From assembly GCF_011516935.1 (NCBI RefSeq), contig NZ_WOTF01000006.1, positions 1 through 64,000 of the forward strand: a stretch of 64,000 nucleotides of DNA, written 5' to 3'. The translations under genes and the position numbers were made by a program. The notes below the pieces were generated by a model. That model made no database searches. It was not told the origin of the DNA and saw only the letters and a program-made list of their open reading frames with translations. The DNA is from Acetobacter farinalis. Lineage in GTDB: Bacteria; Pseudomonadota; Alphaproteobacteria; Acetobacterales; Acetobacteraceae. Shown piece after piece: positions 63,767 to 64,000 of this stretch. Each line of letters opens with the position of its first letter. Positions within the stretch are counted from its first letter, which is position 1.

Positions 63767-64000
63767 ATGCATGAGGCTCTGCTTGCAGTGGCCGGGATGC
63801 TGGTAGGCAGCGGGGTGACCGCCAGCCTCCTTGTCACGCGGCTCCGTCCTGAAAAAGTTGTGGTTCCCGAATATCATCAGGAAGACAGCGTCTCCTCCTT
63901 CAGGGCACCTGTGCCGGCTGTGGTGGAGCAGGTCATGGCCTGCCTGCCCGCCGCCACGCTGGTGCTGGATGCGGAGCGGCGGCTGCATTTTGCCTCGCCG
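63767..64000 (+). CDS. phoR: PhoR-like sensor histidine kinase, N-terminal part (partial)
   Basis: The frame runs off the right end, so only 78 codons are present. It begins MHEALLAVAGMLVGSGVTASLLV (one membrane segment), then a polar linker and the start of a PAS-like domain (VVEQVMACLPAATLVLDAERRL). Position 30 bp after phoB makes PhoR by far the likeliest identity. GTG 63764 is an alternative start; GGAG lies upstream. Confidence 0.8.
   Translation, partial: MHEALLAVAGMLVGSGVTASLLVTRLRPEKVVVPEYHQEDSVSSFRAPVPAVVEQVMACLPAATLVLDAERRLHFASP

Noticed and set aside
1-64000. CRISPR arrays, prophage modules, tRNA or rRNA genes
   Set aside because: No regularly spaced repeats, phage structural or integrase genes, cloverleaf structures or rRNA segments were seen by reading; a tRNA or CRISPR scan would confirm.

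Overview
The window looks like a stretch of core chromosome from an acetic acid bacterium (Alphaproteobacteria, Acetobacteraceae). The evidence is its high GC content, many proteins with alphaproteobacterial family features (ChvG/ChvI, OlsB, alphaproteobacterial-type Fur, a zapA / 5-formyl-THF cyclo-ligase block) and the overall gene mix. I cannot assign a genus from sequence reading alone. About sixty genes are packed on both strands with short gaps, several 4-bp ATGA/GTGA overlaps and simple hairpin terminators. There is no rRNA, no tRNA that I could see, no prophage and no CRISPR array. The only mobile DNA is the 3' end of an IS5-type transposase at the left edge.

Layout: 1-3.3 kb is the least orderly part. 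It holds the IS fragment, a short protein made of glycan-enzyme-type 'PDV' repeats, an outer-membrane protein gene broken by an in-frame amber codon, and an asparagine-type permease translationally coupled to it. 3.5-12.5 kb carries dinB, an unknown single-TM protein behind a Fur-box-like palindrome, pyrD with a HAD hydrolase, a ymdB-like phosphoesterase / 5-FTHF cyclo-ligase / zapA block (with a candidate 6S RNA), class I aldolase and a ThiE-like protein. 12-27 kb carries cell-envelope and housekeeping genes: DUF2501, a fasciclin lipoprotein, a Gly/Trp-rich lipoprotein, epmA and epmB (EF-P lysylation), gamma-glutamyltransferase, map, a D,D-carboxypeptidase, clpS-clpA, DUF3465, PPK2, YqgE and an alginate-export-type porin.

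27-40 kb has an orphan Tat-exported sulfate-type binding protein, rapZ, a RidA protein, the chvI-chvG two-component system, the heat-shock run grpE-dnaK-dnaJ, then dapB, metK and trmB. 40-54 kb holds purH, an exported protein with an internal duplication, a DUF1328 microprotein, CsaA, glyQ-glyS, DUF2076, an XRE regulator, lnt, fur-olsB, a TusA-like protein and rho. 54-64 kb holds corA, trpB-trpA, a flavoprotein coupled to a HerA-like ATPase, hisZ, purA, a VOC-protein remnant, phoB and the start of phoR, which runs off the right end.

Functionally this is mostly housekeeping: protein quality control, envelope maintenance, and nucleotide, tryptophan and one-carbon metabolism. I did not find a convincing wholly new system. 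The best leads are the Fur-box gene, the histidine-rich sensor loop of ChvG, the fur-olsB coupling, the shared operator-like region between the porin and the sulfate-binding gene, the internally duplicated exported protein, and the flavoprotein/HerA-like ATPase pair.
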